A stretch of DNA of 21,785 nucleotides from JAAFIP01 sp043769005 (GCA_043769005.1 JAYVJV010000005.1:1-21785), one strand, 5' to 3'; positions 6,329 to 15,080 are shown, counted from the first letter of the stretch. The notes: generated by a model not told the origin, from the sequence alone. Translations and numbers: made by a program.

Positions 6329-7182
6329 GATTGATTTTCCAAAATTAAATGTCCCACCGCTGTGTTCGACGCGGGCACATGGTAGAAGCGGTGAGCCACC
6401 TTGGGTGCTTTGCCGCCGTTCAAATCGGCCAGCGCGCCGCGTGCGGTGAGCCACATCACCAGCTCAATGCCTTCGCTGCCAGCTTCCCGCACATAGTGGA
6501 TATGCGGCACGGCGGCCTGCGCCTCGGGGTCTTTGATCATCAAGTCCATGAAGTTGGCATCAAATTCGCTGTTGATGAGTCCTGCGCGCGGGCCTTGCAG
6601 CTGGTGGCTCATGCCGCCCGTGCCCCAGATTTGCACGTTCAAGTCTTTGTCAAATGACTCCACGGCTTTGCGAATGGCTTTGCCTAAATTGAGGCAGCGC
6701 TTACCCGAGGGCACGGGGTACTGCACTACGTTAATGGCAATCGGTATCACCGGGCAGGGCCACTCTGTGGGCTGGCCGCACATGAGGGTGAGCGGCACCG
6801 TGAGGCCGTGGTCGACATCCATTTTGTTGACGATCGTCAGGTCAAAATCGTCTTGAATCACCGACTGTGTGATGTGTGCGGCCAGCTCGGGGTGGCCTAT
6901 CACCTTGGGCACCAGGCGCGGGCCCCAGCCTTCGTCGGCCACAGCGTATTCCGCAGCGCAACCGATGGCAAAGGTCGGAATCATCTCCAGGCTGAAGGCC
7001 GTGGCGTGGTCGTTAAACACCAGCAGAATGACATCGGGTTTGTTGTCGCGGAGCCATTGCTTGGAATAGTCATACCCCTTAAACAGAGGTTGCCAATACG
7101 GCTCTTGCGTTTTGCCCAAGTCAACCGCAGCGCCGATGGCGGGAACATGGGAGGTGAAAACACCAGCGGTAATACGTGCCAT
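6325..7182 (-). CDS. ligB: Protocatechuate 4,5-dioxygenase beta subunit (catalytic)
   Basis: This is the iron-containing subunit of the class III extradiol dioxygenase that opens the protocatechuate ring between carbons 4 and 5. The 285-residue product begins MARITAGVFTSHVPAIGAA. Candidate Fe(II) ligands are His12, His59 (FNDHATAF) and Glu240 (GSEGIE), and the likely catalytic base is His193 (GGMSHQL). All are in the places known for Sphingobium LigB (12, 61, 242, 195) with a shift of two. The DHG at 124-126 also matches. The ATG at 7182 lies one base after the ligA stop, and the stop overlaps ligC. Intact. Confidence 0.96.
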   Translation of the reverse strand: MARITAGVFTSHVPAIGAAVDLGKTQEPYWQPLFKGYDYSKQWLRDNKPDVILLVFNDHATAFSLEMIPTFAIGCAAEYAVADEGWGPRLVPKVIGHPELAAHITQSVIQDDFDLTIVNKMDVDHGLTVPLTLMCGQPTEWPCPVIPIAINVVQYPVPSGKRCLNLGKAIRKAVESFDKDLNVQIWGTGGMSHQLQGPRAGLINSEFDANFMDLMIKDPEAQAAVPHIHYVREAGSEGIELVMWLTARGALADLNGGKAPKVAHRFYHVPASNTAVGHLILENQS

Positions 7183-7183
7183 C

Positions 7184-7627
7184 TTAGGCGCTCGCTTTCT
7201 GTTGAGTTGTGCCCTGCGGTTGACGGCTGGCCTGCGCATCGCCCCCCTCGCCTACGACGCGGTTGCCCTCTACACTGCGGCCCCCTGCAATCATCATGTT
7301 GCGGTACTCATCCTCGGTCATGCCCGTCATGCTGCCCGCCATTTGCTGGAAGCTCTTTCCATGGGTTGCACCGAGTTTGGCTAAAAAGTAAATGTTGCCG
7401 CCCAGCGAAATGGCTTTGTTCAAGTCCACCGCCAGCACGGCCTGCTTTTGCGCCTCGGTCATCGGCCATTCATCCAGGTAGCTGCGCTGATCGGCCTTGA
7501 AGCGCTCGCGGTTTTCATGCTTCATCAGCGACATGCAAAACTGGTTGAGGTGAAAACCAGCGCGCGACTGATCCATGTCAAACAGTGTGGTGCCGGGTAC
7601 ATCGAGATAGGGTTTTTCAAGGGACAT
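7184..7627 (-). CDS. ligA: Protocatechuate 4,5-dioxygenase alpha subunit
   Basis: This 147-residue subunit covers the active site of LigB. It starts MSLEKPYLDVPGTTLFDM and continues with SRAGFHLNQFCMSLMK, RFKADQRSYLDEW, and the NIYFLAKLGATHGKSFQQ segment characteristic of LigA-type proteins. The C-terminal tail (about 20 residues, rich in Gln, Gly and Ala) is low complexity. The ATG at 7627 follows the ligI stop by two bases; a longer upstream frame would overlap ligI and lacks family sequence. Alpha before beta is the usual order. Confidence 0.95.
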   Translation of the reverse strand: MSLEKPYLDVPGTTLFDMDQSRAGFHLNQFCMSLMKHENRERFKADQRSYLDEWPMTEAQKQAVLAVDLNKAISLGGNIYFLAKLGATHGKSFQQMAGSMTGMTEDEYRNMMIAGGRSVEGNRVVGEGGDAQASRQPQGTTQQKASA

Positions 7628-7629
7628 GC

Positions 7630-8535
7630 TCAGCTCCAATACAGTTTGATGGGATTGTCCACCAATAACTTCTGCTGCAATTCTTTGGTAGTGGCAATTT
7701 GCGGGATAAAGTCCACCAGCAGGCCATCGTCGGGCATATGGTTTTTCAGGTTGGGGTGCGGCCAGTCGGTGCCCCATAGCACACGGTCGGGGAAGGCTTC
7801 GACCAGGTGCTTGGCAAACGGGATCACGTCTTGGTAGGCGTTTTTCTCGCCATTCAAAGCGGGTGGGCCCGCCACCGACAATCGCTCGGGACAGCTGACC
7901 TTGCTCCAGATGTTGTGGTGCCCCTGCATCATCTTCACGAACAACGCAAACTCGGCTCCATCGACAGGCTTGGTCACATCGGGGCGGCCCATATGGTCAA
8001 CCACCACGGTGGTGGGCAAGGCGGTGAAAAAGTCGTACAACTCGGGCAAATCTGCCGCCTCAAAATACACCACCACATGCCAGCCCAGCGGGGCGATACG
8101 GTGGGCGATCTCCAGCAGCTCATCACGCGGCGTGAAGTCGGCCAGGCGCTTGACAAAGTTAAAGCGGGTGCCGCGCACGCCCGCTGCGTGCATGTCTTGC
8201 AACTGTGCATCGGTCACGTTGCGGTTGACGGTGGCAACGCCGCGCGCCTTGTTGTTGGATGCCTTGAGGGCATCGACCAAAGCGCGGTTGTCGCTGCCGT
8301 GGCAGGTGGCCTGCACGATCACGTTTTTATCAAAACCCAGGTGGTCGCGCAGGGCAAAGAGTTGCTCTTTGCTGGCATCGCAGGGGGTGTATTTGCGCTC
8401 GGGCGCGTAGGGGAATGTGTCGCCAGGGCCAAATACGTGGCAGTGCGCATCGACCGCGCCAGCCGGGAGCTGAAAGCGCGGTTTGCTGGGGCCGCTGTAC
8501 CAGTCGAGCCAGCCGGGGGTTTTGGTGAATTCCAT
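7630..8535 (-). CDS. ligI: 2-pyrone-4,6-dicarboxylate lactonase (LigI/PmdD)
   Basis: This 301-residue amidohydrolase-superfamily enzyme hydrolyses the pyrone ring to 4-oxalomesaconate. It shows the strand-1 motif DAHCHVFGP with His31 and His33, VDHMGRPDV with His181, and WGTDWPHPN with the catalytic Asp257. Unlike most of the superfamily, LigI works without a metal; the sequence fits that group well, including the N-terminal GWLDWYSGPSKPRF segment. It starts 21 bases after ligK and ends two bases before ligA. Confidence 0.95.
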   Translation of the reverse strand: MEFTKTPGWLDWYSGPSKPRFQLPAGAVDAHCHVFGPGDTFPYAPERKYTPCDASKEQLFALRDHLGFDKNVIVQATCHGSDNRALVDALKASNNKARGVATVNRNVTDAQLQDMHAAGVRGTRFNFVKRLADFTPRDELLEIAHRIAPLGWHVVVYFEAADLPELYDFFTALPTTVVVDHMGRPDVTKPVDGAEFALFVKMMQGHHNIWSKVSCPERLSVAGPPALNGEKNAYQDVIPFAKHLVEAFPDRVLWGTDWPHPNLKNHMPDDGLLVDFIPQIATTKELQQKLLVDNPIKLYWS

Positions 8536-8556
8536 GATCTTTGCTCGCCAGTTATT

Positions 8557-9240
8557 TCAGTCGATGTATTTCAGGCCCGCCTTAGCCAACGGTTCGCGCA
8601 TGTTGTACATGTCCAGGCCCAGCACGCCAGCGGCGAGCTTTGCACGCTTGTCGGCTTCCAGTGCCTCACGCGCTTCGGCGGCATCGGCTACCTTTTGTGC
8701 GTCGGCGGCGGGCACCACCACTACGCCGTCGTCGTCGGCGATGATCACGTCACCGGGGTTCACGTTCACGCCTGCGCACACCACGGGGATGTTGACCGAG
8801 CCGAGGGTGGACTTGATGGTGCCCTTGGCGTGGACGGCGCGGGAAAACACCGGGAAGTTCATGGCGGTCAGGTCTTTGATGTCTCGCACGCCCGTGTCGC
8901 TGACCAAGCCCACGCAGCCGCGTGCGATGAAGGAGGTAGCCAGCAGGTCGCCAAACATGCCGTCGTTGTTCTCCGAGGTGCAGGCCAGCACCACCACGTC
9001 GCCGGGTTGGATCTGCTCGGCCACGACGTGCAGCATCCAGTTGTCACCGGGGTGCGTCAGCACGGTGACTGCTGTGCCGCAGGTGCGTGCGCCGGTGAAG
9101 ATGGGGCGCATATAAGGCTTCATCAGTCCCACGCGACCCTGCGCTTCGTGGATGGTGGCGACGCCGAATTTGCTGAGTTTGTCGACCGCTGCTTTGTTGG
9201 CGCGGGTGATGTTGCGTTTAACGATACCGAGGGTGGTCAT
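8557..9240 (-). CDS. ligK: 4-carboxy-4-hydroxy-2-oxoadipate aldolase / oxaloacetate decarboxylase (LigK/PmdF)
   Basis: This 227-residue RraA-fold class II aldolase carries out the last step, splitting 4-carboxy-4-hydroxy-2-oxoadipate into pyruvate and oxaloacetate. The key segments are FGVATIHEAQGRVGLM, HPGDNWMLHV, NNDGMFGDLLATS and DTGVRD with Arg119 and Asp120, the substrate- and metal-binding pair of this group. It ends with ADDDGVVVVP and a helical tail. The length equals that of known LigK within a residue or so. An AAGGAA ribosome-binding site sits 6 bases upstream of the ATG at 9240, and the gene follows ligJ by 15 bases. Confidence 0.95.
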   Translation of the reverse strand: MTTLGIVKRNITRANKAAVDKLSKFGVATIHEAQGRVGLMKPYMRPIFTGARTCGTAVTVLTHPGDNWMLHVVAEQIQPGDVVVLACTSENNDGMFGDLLATSFIARGCVGLVSDTGVRDIKDLTAMNFPVFSRAVHAKGTIKSTLGSVNIPVVCAGVNVNPGDVIIADDDGVVVVPAADAQKVADAAEAREALEADKRAKLAAGVLGLDMYNMREPLAKAGLKYID

Positions 9241-9255
9241 GGGATTTTCCTTGAG

Positions 9256-10302
9256 TTACAGGTTTTTTGCCTTCAACGCCTTGTCCAAACGCGGGAACAC
9301 GCGGCGCGTGTTGCCTTCGTAGATCTGGTATTTTTGCTGCGCGTTCAGTTGGGTAGACGCTTCGATATAGCGCTTGGTGTCGTCGTAGTAATGACCAGTT
9401 TCGGGGTCAATGCCGCGCACGGCACCAATCATCTCGCTGGCAAACAAAATATTGTCCACCGGGATGACCTTGGTCAGCAGGTCGATGCCCGGCTGGTGAT
9501 AGACGCAGGTGTCAAAGAAAATGTTGTTGAGCAAATGGTCTTTGAGCAAAGGTTTTTTCAACTCTTGCGCCAGGCCACGGAAGCGCCCCCAATGGTAGGG
9601 CACGGCACCGCCGCCGTGGGGGATGAGGAATTTCAGCGTGGGAAATTCTTTGAACAAATCGCTGGTCAGGCACTGCATAAACGCCGTCGTATCCGCGTTC
9701 AGATAATGCGCGCCGGTGGTGTGAAAGCAGCTATTGCAACTGGTGCTCACATGTACCATGGCGGGGATGTCGTACTCCACCATTTTCTCGTAGATCGGGT
9801 ACCAGTGCTTGTCGCTCAAGGGGGGTGACGTCCAGTGACCGCCCGAGGGGTCGGGGTTGAGGTTAATGCCGACGTTGCCGTACTGCTCCACACATTTCAC
9901 CAGCTCGGGGATGCAGGTTGCGGGGGCAACACCGGGCGACTGGGGCAGCATGGCGACAGGCACGAAGCTGCTGGGAAAGAGCTGGCTCACGCGGTAGCAC
10001 AGCTCGTTGCAGATTGCGGCCCAGGTAGACGACACATTGAAGTCGCCAATATGGTGCGCCATGAAGGAGGCACGGGGGCTGAAAATGGTCAGGTCAGAGC
10101 CGCGCTCTTTCATCAAGCGCAGTTGGTTGAGCTCGATGGTCTCGCGCAGTTCGTCGTCGCTGATTTTCAGGTCAGCCACTTTGGGCATCATCGCCGCGTC
10201 TTTGATGCCAGCGATTTGCGCGTTGCGCCAGGTCTCCAGCGCCTTGGGGGCCGTGGTGTAGTGGCCGTGGCAGTCGATGATGAGGGGTTTGGTTTGGCTC
10301 AT
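9256..10302 (-). CDS. ligJ: 4-oxalomesaconate hydratase (LigJ/PmdE)
   Basis: This 348-residue amidohydrolase-2 family protein adds water to 4-oxalomesaconate to give 4-carboxy-4-hydroxy-2-oxoadipate, the substrate of LigK. It starts MSQTKPLIIDCHGHYTTAP with metal ligands His12 and His14. Then come FSPRASFMAHHIG, a VHVSTSCNSCFHTTGAHYLN segment, FLIPHGGGAVPYHWGR with the expected later histidine, and a FASEMIGAVRGIDP segment. It is of the LigJ type and not the unrelated GalB type. It starts 30 bases after the ModA-like gene. Confidence 0.93.
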   Translation of the reverse strand: MSQTKPLIIDCHGHYTTAPKALETWRNAQIAGIKDAAMMPKVADLKISDDELRETIELNQLRLMKERGSDLTIFSPRASFMAHHIGDFNVSSTWAAICNELCYRVSQLFPSSFVPVAMLPQSPGVAPATCIPELVKCVEQYGNVGINLNPDPSGGHWTSPPLSDKHWYPIYEKMVEYDIPAMVHVSTSCNSCFHTTGAHYLNADTTAFMQCLTSDLFKEFPTLKFLIPHGGGAVPYHWGRFRGLAQELKKPLLKDHLLNNIFFDTCVYHQPGIDLLTKVIPVDNILFASEMIGAVRGIDPETGHYYDDTKRYIEASTQLNAQQKYQIYEGNTRRVFPRLDKALKAKNL

Positions 10303-10332
10303 AGGTTTTTCAATAGAGATAAAGAAGAAAAT

Positions 10333-11040
10333 TCAGGCCAGCGGGCTCATGCCCTGCGCCCGCTTGGTAGCCGCCGTTTCAGGCGCATTCAGAAAGTTTA
10401 AAAACGCCTGCACCGCTTTCACACGCTCGGGCGCTACGCCCACAGGAATCCCAGCGGAAAACGTCGTGATAAACGCTGCGCCTTCCGGCAAGTTGCCCAC
10501 CACGGTGATGCCCGGCACGCCCAGCATTTCACTCAACTGCTGAAAACCCAGCGCCGCCTGCCCACTAGCCACCAAGCTGCCTACGGGCTGGCCCGGCGGC
10601 GGCACGATGAGCTTGCTTTGCATCGCCTGTGCAATGCCCCATTGGTCAAACAGTTGGGCCAAATAGTTGCCGCTCGGCCCCGTGGAGTAGCTGATGCTGG
10701 GCGCAGCCAGCAAGGCATTTTTAAGCGCCAAAGGCGTGCTGATGTCGGGAAGCGTAGCAGCCGCAGGCACAGCGACTGCTACTGGCGACTGCACCCAGTC
10801 CACTCGGCTGCCCGGCACCACATGGCCCGAGGCGATCAAGCGCTCTATCGCATCACTGGCCAGCAGCACCATGTCCAGCGCCTCGCCTGCTTGCACGCGC
10901 TTGGCAGCATCCACTCCGCCGATCGACTCGATCTGTACGGCTTGCCCGGTGCGCTTTGCATAAGCGACGCACAGCGTGGCCAGCAAGGCCTTGGTAGCCA
11001 TAGAGGAGATGCCGCGCAGTGGCGTGGTTGTCAGGGTCAT
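10333..11040 (-). CDS. ModA-like substrate-binding domain protein without signal peptide
   Basis: This 235-residue protein has the two-lobe fold of molybdate-type binding proteins: SSMATKALLATLCVAYAKRT (lobe 1 helix), AGEALDMVLLASDAIERLI, then YSTGPSGNYLAQLFDQWGI, GQAALGFQQLSEM and FLNFLNAPETAA. Transport receptors of this kind carry an export signal, but this one begins directly with the first strand (MTLTTTPLRGI) at the ATG at 11040. A TTG extension to 11082 adds only Arg/Gly-rich residues. It is therefore likely cytoplasmic. No permease or ATPase is nearby. It is the first gene of the lig operon, where Comamonas has pmdU and pmdK. A ligand-sensing or enzymatic role in the pathway is possible but unproven. 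Confidence 0.8.
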   Translation of the reverse strand: MTLTTTPLRGISSMATKALLATLCVAYAKRTGQAVQIESIGGVDAAKRVQAGEALDMVLLASDAIERLIASGHVVPGSRVDWVQSPVAVAVPAAATLPDISTPLALKNALLAAPSISYSTGPSGNYLAQLFDQWGIAQAMQSKLIVPPPGQPVGSLVASGQAALGFQQLSEMLGVPGITVVGNLPEGAAFITTFSAGIPVGVAPERVKAVQAFLNFLNAPETAATKRAQGMSPLA

Positions 11041-11087
11041 ACCCGCTATTGTCCGCCCAACAGCACGCCCACCGCGCGCCAAGCGCC

Positions 11088-11123
11088 CTAGCTGCTAGAA
11101 CAAATACGTATAGCCGGGTGCTA
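11088..11123. promoter_or_regulatory. Candidate LysR operator in the lig/LysR divergent promoter region
   Basis: The 105-bp gap between the divergent genes holds CTAGCTGCTAG at 11088-11098 and TAGCCGGGTGCTA at 11111-11123. The second is a T-N11-A sequence with inverted TAGC/GCTA ends, the usual LysR box form, and lies 22 bases before the LysR start. Site function is inferred. The first motif also resembles the start of the interspersed repeat found elsewhere in the window, so it could be a decayed copy. Confidence 0.45.
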
Positions 11124-11145
11124 GCTATGCCAATAAACTGCGGTT

Positions 11146-12033
11146 ATGGATCTCAAACAGATCGAATATTTTGTGCGCGTGGCCGAGCTGGGCAGCTTTA
11201 CCCGCGCCTCGGCGCTCTTGGGAATTGCCCAGCCTGCGCTCAGCCGCCAGGTGCGCCTGCTGGAGGTGGAGCTGCGGCAAAACCTGCTGGTGCGCAACGG
11301 GCGCGGCGCAACACCCACCGAGGCAGGCAAAACCCTGCTGGAGCACGGGCGCGGCATCTTGCACCAGGTAGAGCGTGCCCGGGAAGACCTGGGCCGGGTG
11401 CGCGGCGCACTCGCAGGCCGCGTGGCCGTGGGCATGCCCACCAGCGTAGCCAAGGTGCTCACCGTACCCTTAATTCGCGCCTTTCAGCAGCGCATGCCCG
11501 AGGCCACGCTATCTATCAGCGAAGGCCTGTCGGTGGCCATGCACGAGTCACTCACCGTGGGACGGCTGGACATCGCCCTGCTGTACAACCCCCTTCCCGC
11601 GCCGGATATCGAGCTGACCGAGCTGCTGCAAGAAGACCTGGTACTGGTGCAGCACAAAAACCTGCGCAGCAAAACCAGCCGGGCCATCAGCCTGCGCGAG
11701 TTGGCCTTGGTTCCCCTCATCATCCCCACCCGGCCCAACGCGCTACGCACCCTGGTAGAGACCGAGCTGAGCGCTGCTGGCCAGCGGGCAACAATAGCGC
11801 TGGAGATCGACGGCGTGGCCGCCATGCTCGACCTGGTGGCCGACCAGGCCGGAGCCGCCGTCCTGCCCGCCAACGCCGTGCGCACCGCCGCCCACCCCGA
11901 GCACTACAGCATGCGCCCCGTAAGCGGCCTGCGCAGCACCTTAAGCCTGGCCACCAGCGCCCAGCGCCCGGCTACACTCACGCAGCGGGCCGTGCAAGTG
12001 CTGATGGGCGAGCTGGTGAAGAAGTATTTTTGA
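11146..12033 (+). CDS. LysR-family regulator, probable regulator of the lig operon
   Basis: This 295-residue LysR-type regulator starts MDLKQIEYFVRVAELGSFTR, the standard helix-turn-helix domain of residues 1-60 (ASALLGIAQPALSRQVRLLE, then PTEAGKTLLEHG). An effector-binding domain with GRVAVGMPTSVAKVL, RLDIALLYNP and VADQAGAAVLP follows. It is divergent from the lig operon with a 105-bp shared gap, the classic arrangement of an LTTR with its target, so it likely responds to protocatechuate or a pathway intermediate. The DNA-binding and ligand domains are complete. The regulatory link is inferred from position. Confidence 0.9.
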   Translation: MDLKQIEYFVRVAELGSFTRASALLGIAQPALSRQVRLLEVELRQNLLVRNGRGATPTEAGKTLLEHGRGILHQVERAREDLGRVRGALAGRVAVGMPTSVAKVLTVPLIRAFQQRMPEATLSISEGLSVAMHESLTVGRLDIALLYNPLPAPDIELTELLQEDLVLVQHKNLRSKTSRAISLRELALVPLIIPTRPNALRTLVETELSAAGQRATIALEIDGVAAMLDLVADQAGAAVLPANAVRTAAHPEHYSMRPVSGLRSTLSLATSAQRPATLTQRAVQVLMGELVKKYF

Positions 12034-12052
12034 GCACCTTGCGGCCAGAAGA

Positions 12053-12068
12053 AGCAATCAAGATTGCT
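12053..12068. terminator. Short hairpin after the LysR gene, possible weak terminator
   Basis: AGCAAT (12053-12058) pairs with ATTGCT (12063-12068) around a CAAG loop, 20 bases after the LysR stop, and is followed by an AT-rich stretch but no clear T run. It lies between convergent genes, so a terminator role is plausible. It adjoins interspersed repeat copy A. Confidence 0.3.
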
Positions 12069-12119
12069 ATATTTATAGTAGCTGCTTGCGCAAGTATTTA
12101 TTGGCTTACAGCCCAATTA
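12067..12119. repeat. Interspersed repeat, copy A
   Basis: It starts with a small palindrome (CTATATTTATAG), followed by TAGCTGCTTGCGC, and then ATTGGCTTACAGCC. Copies B and C show the same order: CTAT..ATAG stem, TAGCTGCTTACGC, ATTGNYYTANAGCC, and an AT-rich end. It lies between the convergent LysR and metalloprotease genes. Confidence 0.75.
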
Positions 12120-12134
12120 GCACCTAAAAACCGC

Positions 12135-14921
12135 TCAAAAAGCCCGCTGCATCGTCGCCCGCAGTGCCTCGGTCAGCAAACCCAGGCTGTCGCTTAAATG
12201 GGCGCGGGTTTCTATGCTTTGCTGGGCGGGCTGGGCTTGGGTGCTTTGCAGTTGGCGTAGCAGGTTTTGCGCGTTGTAGCGCAGCAGGCTCAGAGCATCG
12301 GCGGGCAGGTTGCTGGGGCGGGTCAGGGCTGCAGTGATGCGTTTGAGGTGCTCGCGCTGCAGGCTGCGGCGCAGGCGGGGGATGTCGGCGTTTTGGGGCA
12401 GCTCGCTCCACACGGCGGCTTGCACCGTGGTGTACACCTCTTGCAGGCTGATGGTGCTGGGGCGCTGGGCGCTGGACAGGTAGCCGGGCAAGTCCAGCAA
12501 TCGGGCGGCGGTGCCTGCGTTCATCAGCTTGTCCAGGGCGGTGGTTTGCAGCTCGTTCACGCGCTGCGCAACGCTGTAGGGTGCGTCGCGCCGCCATTCG
12601 TTAAAGTCCATGCCCAGGCGGTTTAAAAACTCGGGATTAAATTCAAAACTGCCTGGGTTAAACAGAGCCTGGGTGATAAAACCCAGGGCTTGGCGCTGCT
12701 TTTCTGGGTCTACCGGGGTGAAGGTGCTGCGCGCTGTGGTGCCGGGCAGATCGCGCACCACGTGCATGCCGCCTACATATTTGCCCACCAGTTCGACCGC
12801 GCCGCCCAGTTGGGCAAAGCCGGCATTCAGGCCCCGGCGGGCGCGGGCGGGCTCGTCGCCTGCACGCAGGCCGCGCTTTTGCAGGCGGGCCCAGAGTTCT
12901 TGCGACAGTTTGAGGCGGCGCTGGTAGTAAGCCAGCGGGTCGTCGCCTGCGTCGTAGCGGTTGGCATCGGGATCAGTGCCTTCGCCACCGCCACCTGCAT
13001 CGGCATCGTCGCCGTAGGCCAGCGCACGCTCGGTGCTGCGGGCGGCAATTTTGGCCAGCTCGGCGGCCTCATTGCCTGGGCTGAACTGGCTGTAGGCATA
13101 GGCGATGGCCCAGTAGTCGTAGGCGCCCAGGCCGGTAAGCACCAGGTCACCACGCGGCTCGCCCTCTAGCGGCACGTTAAAGGGGTTGTAGTCCATCACC
13201 GATCCCGAAATAGGCCCCGGTTTTTGCAGTGCCGCACGGCTAATCGACGTGCTGGCTTTGAAGTTGTGCTTCAGGCCCAAAGTGTGGCCTACCTCGTGGG
13301 TGATGATGTTTTTGACGGCTGCTTGGGCTAAGCCTTCCGCCTCGGGGCTGCCTGGCTCAATCTCGCCGCGCACCTCTAGCAGGCTGTGGGCAAAGTCAAA
13401 CTCCTGGGCTAGATCGTTGCCGTAATTACACTGGCCCTGAAAGTGGCTATGCCCGGCGTGCGCGTCTTGTGCAGAGCGCCATGCAGCCAAGTTACTCTCG
13501 GGCGCGCCCTCGCCCAAGTAGCGGCGCGCGCCGCGTGCAAAGCCTTCGTGCATGGCGATGTCAGCGTCCAGTATTTCGCCGGTGCGGGGGTCGGTTTGCG
13601 AGGGGCCGATGGCCGAGCCAACATCTACCCCGGTGTACCAGCGCACCGAGGCTTGGCGGGCGGCCAGCGTGTCCCAGGTGGCGGTGTGGGGCTGGTGGCT
13701 GGCGACCACAGCGTTTTTAAAACCGATGGCTTCAAAGGCTTTGTTCCACTCCAAAATGCCCTGCTCTACCGCGCTGCGGTATTTTTGCGGCACGTTTTTG
13801 TCGATCCAGAAGGTAATGGGTTTGACGGGCTCGCTCATGGCCGCTGCGGGGTCTTTTTTCTCCAACCGCCAGCGGTTGAGCATGAACACCTTGGCGCTGG
13901 ACGATGCATCGCTGGCGGTGTTGGTGTAGCTGGTATGAAAGTGGCCCAGACGGGGGTCGGCCAGGCGGGTGGCCATGGGCTGGGCAGGCAAGCGCGCCAA
14001 GCTGTACACATAGCCTACAAAAAAGCTGCGCGCATCGGGCGTGCTGGACGGCGGCGAAATGCCGGGCACACCGGGCACGGGTACAGGCGGTGGTGCAGGC
14101 AAGCGCCCGGTGGCAAAGTGCATGCGGGTGGACAGCACCACCTGGTCGTCCTCGGCGCGGGTAGCAGTAAATTGCGAATTGCTGCGGTCAAGCCCATAGC
14201 CAATGCGAAACACCTGCTCGATGCGCTGGCCGTAGTTGGGAATATCAGCCAGCAAAAATGCCGCGTCTACCAAGATGCTTTTGCGCTCGGCATGCGGGGC
14301 GCTTGCCTGGGGCATGCTGGCGAGCAAACTGTCGGAGAAGCCTTGCTCTAGCAGCAGGGCGCGGGCGGGGTCGGTACTGGGCGCGCCAGGGGTGCCTGCG
14401 CGAAAGCCGGTGTTGCGTGCCAGCAGCTGGACCGTGTTACCCAGCTTGCGAAACTCCACCATCCAGCTGGGGCCCATCTGGCTGGCGTACAGGCCGCGCT
14501 CGCCCAGCGAGTTGGAAATATTCACACTGAGCATGAAGGGCTGCCCCAGCTGGTTCAGCGGGATTTCTAGCCAGACGCGTTCGTCCTTGGTCCAAATGGG
14601 CAAGAAACCGTCGGCGCGCTTGGCATCGCGGATCACCTCAGCAAAGGGGCGCAGCGGCGGCGGATCGCCCGGGCGCGCTGCCGTGGCGGTGGTAGCGGTG
14701 CCCGCCGAGGTGGACGCGGTAAGCGTGCCCGCAACCGATGCAGTAGCCGTGGTGGAAGTTGCCTTGGCGACACTGGAAGTCAACCCACCCGCACTGCTGG
14801 GGCTGGCAGCCCACTTGGGCAACTGCGCGCAGCCTAGCAACAGCGCAGCGGCGCAGCCCAGCGCAAGAGCTCTCGCGGCGCACAGCACACGGTGGGGCGA
14901 GGGGATGGTGGGCAGGCGCAT
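12135..14921 (-). CDS. Lipoprotein zinc-dependent metalloprotease (DUF5117/DUF4953 type)
   Basis: This 928-residue predicted lipoprotein begins MRLPTIPSPHRVLCAARALA, with hydrophobic AAALLLGC as the lipobox, then an Ala/Ser/Thr-rich linker to about residue 85. The mature protein shows the DUF5118/DUF5117-like part and, at residue 542, HEVGHTLGLKHN, an extended zinc-binding HExxHxxGxxH site as in metzincins, followed by SVMDYNPFNVP. An Asp/Gly-rich insertion (GDDADAGGGGEGTDPD) occurs about residues 635-655. The ATG at 14921 is chosen because it places the signal first; upstream extension is hydrophilic. Substrate unknown. It is a single gene, convergent with the LysR gene and divergent from the SDR gene. 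Confidence 0.88.
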   Translation of the reverse strand: MRLPTIPSPHRVLCAARALALGCAAALLLGCAQLPKWAASPSSAGGLTSSVAKATSTTATASVAGTLTASTSAGTATTATAARPGDPPPLRPFAEVIRDAKRADGFLPIWTKDERVWLEIPLNQLGQPFMLSVNISNSLGERGLYASQMGPSWMVEFRKLGNTVQLLARNTGFRAGTPGAPSTDPARALLLEQGFSDSLLASMPQASAPHAERKSILVDAAFLLADIPNYGQRIEQVFRIGYGLDRSNSQFTATRAEDDQVVLSTRMHFATGRLPAPPPVPVPGVPGISPPSSTPDARSFFVGYVYSLARLPAQPMATRLADPRLGHFHTSYTNTASDASSSAKVFMLNRWRLEKKDPAAAMSEPVKPITFWIDKNVPQKYRSAVEQGILEWNKAFEAIGFKNAVVASHQPHTATWDTLAARQASVRWYTGVDVGSAIGPSQTDPRTGEILDADIAMHEGFARGARRYLGEGAPESNLAAWRSAQDAHAGHSHFQGQCNYGNDLAQEFDFAHSLLEVRGEIEPGSPEAEGLAQAAVKNIITHEVGHTLGLKHNFKASTSISRAALQKPGPISGSVMDYNPFNVPLEGEPRGDLVLTGLGAYDYWAIAYAYSQFSPGNEAAELAKIAARSTERALAYGDDADAGGGGEGTDPDANRYDAGDDPLAYYQRRLKLSQELWARLQKRGLRAGDEPARARRGLNAGFAQLGGAVELVGKYVGGMHVVRDLPGTTARSTFTPVDPEKQRQALGFITQALFNPGSFEFNPEFLNRLGMDFNEWRRDAPYSVAQRVNELQTTALDKLMNAGTAARLLDLPGYLSSAQRPSTISLQEVYTTVQAAVWSELPQNADIPRLRRSLQREHLKRITAALTRPSNLPADALSLLRYNAQNLLRQLQSTQAQPAQQSIETRAHLSDSLGLLTEALRATMQRAF

Positions 14922-15080
14922 AGGTTTCTTCAAAAGAGTGGGCACCAGCCATTGTAGGCAGACGCCGGCGGGCCCGGCCTCCGGTATTACACTAGCGTCC
15001 AGGCACAGGCACAGGGGGTAGCGCAAGCACCCATCAGCGAGATGTGATGCAGCAATTGAATTGGTATTGCTTTTTGAATA

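Noticed and set aside
7807..9828. 673-codon open frame on the plus strand, opposite ligI, ligK and ligJ
   Set aside because: Three well-recognised enzymes are encoded on the other strand. The translation is rich in His, Val and Gly without any family motif, as expected from the antisense frame of GC-rich coding DNA.
13443..14351. 302-codon plus-strand frame opposite the metalloprotease
   Set aside because: It overlaps the zinc metalloprotease completely, has no recognisable domain, and is composed as an antisense shadow.
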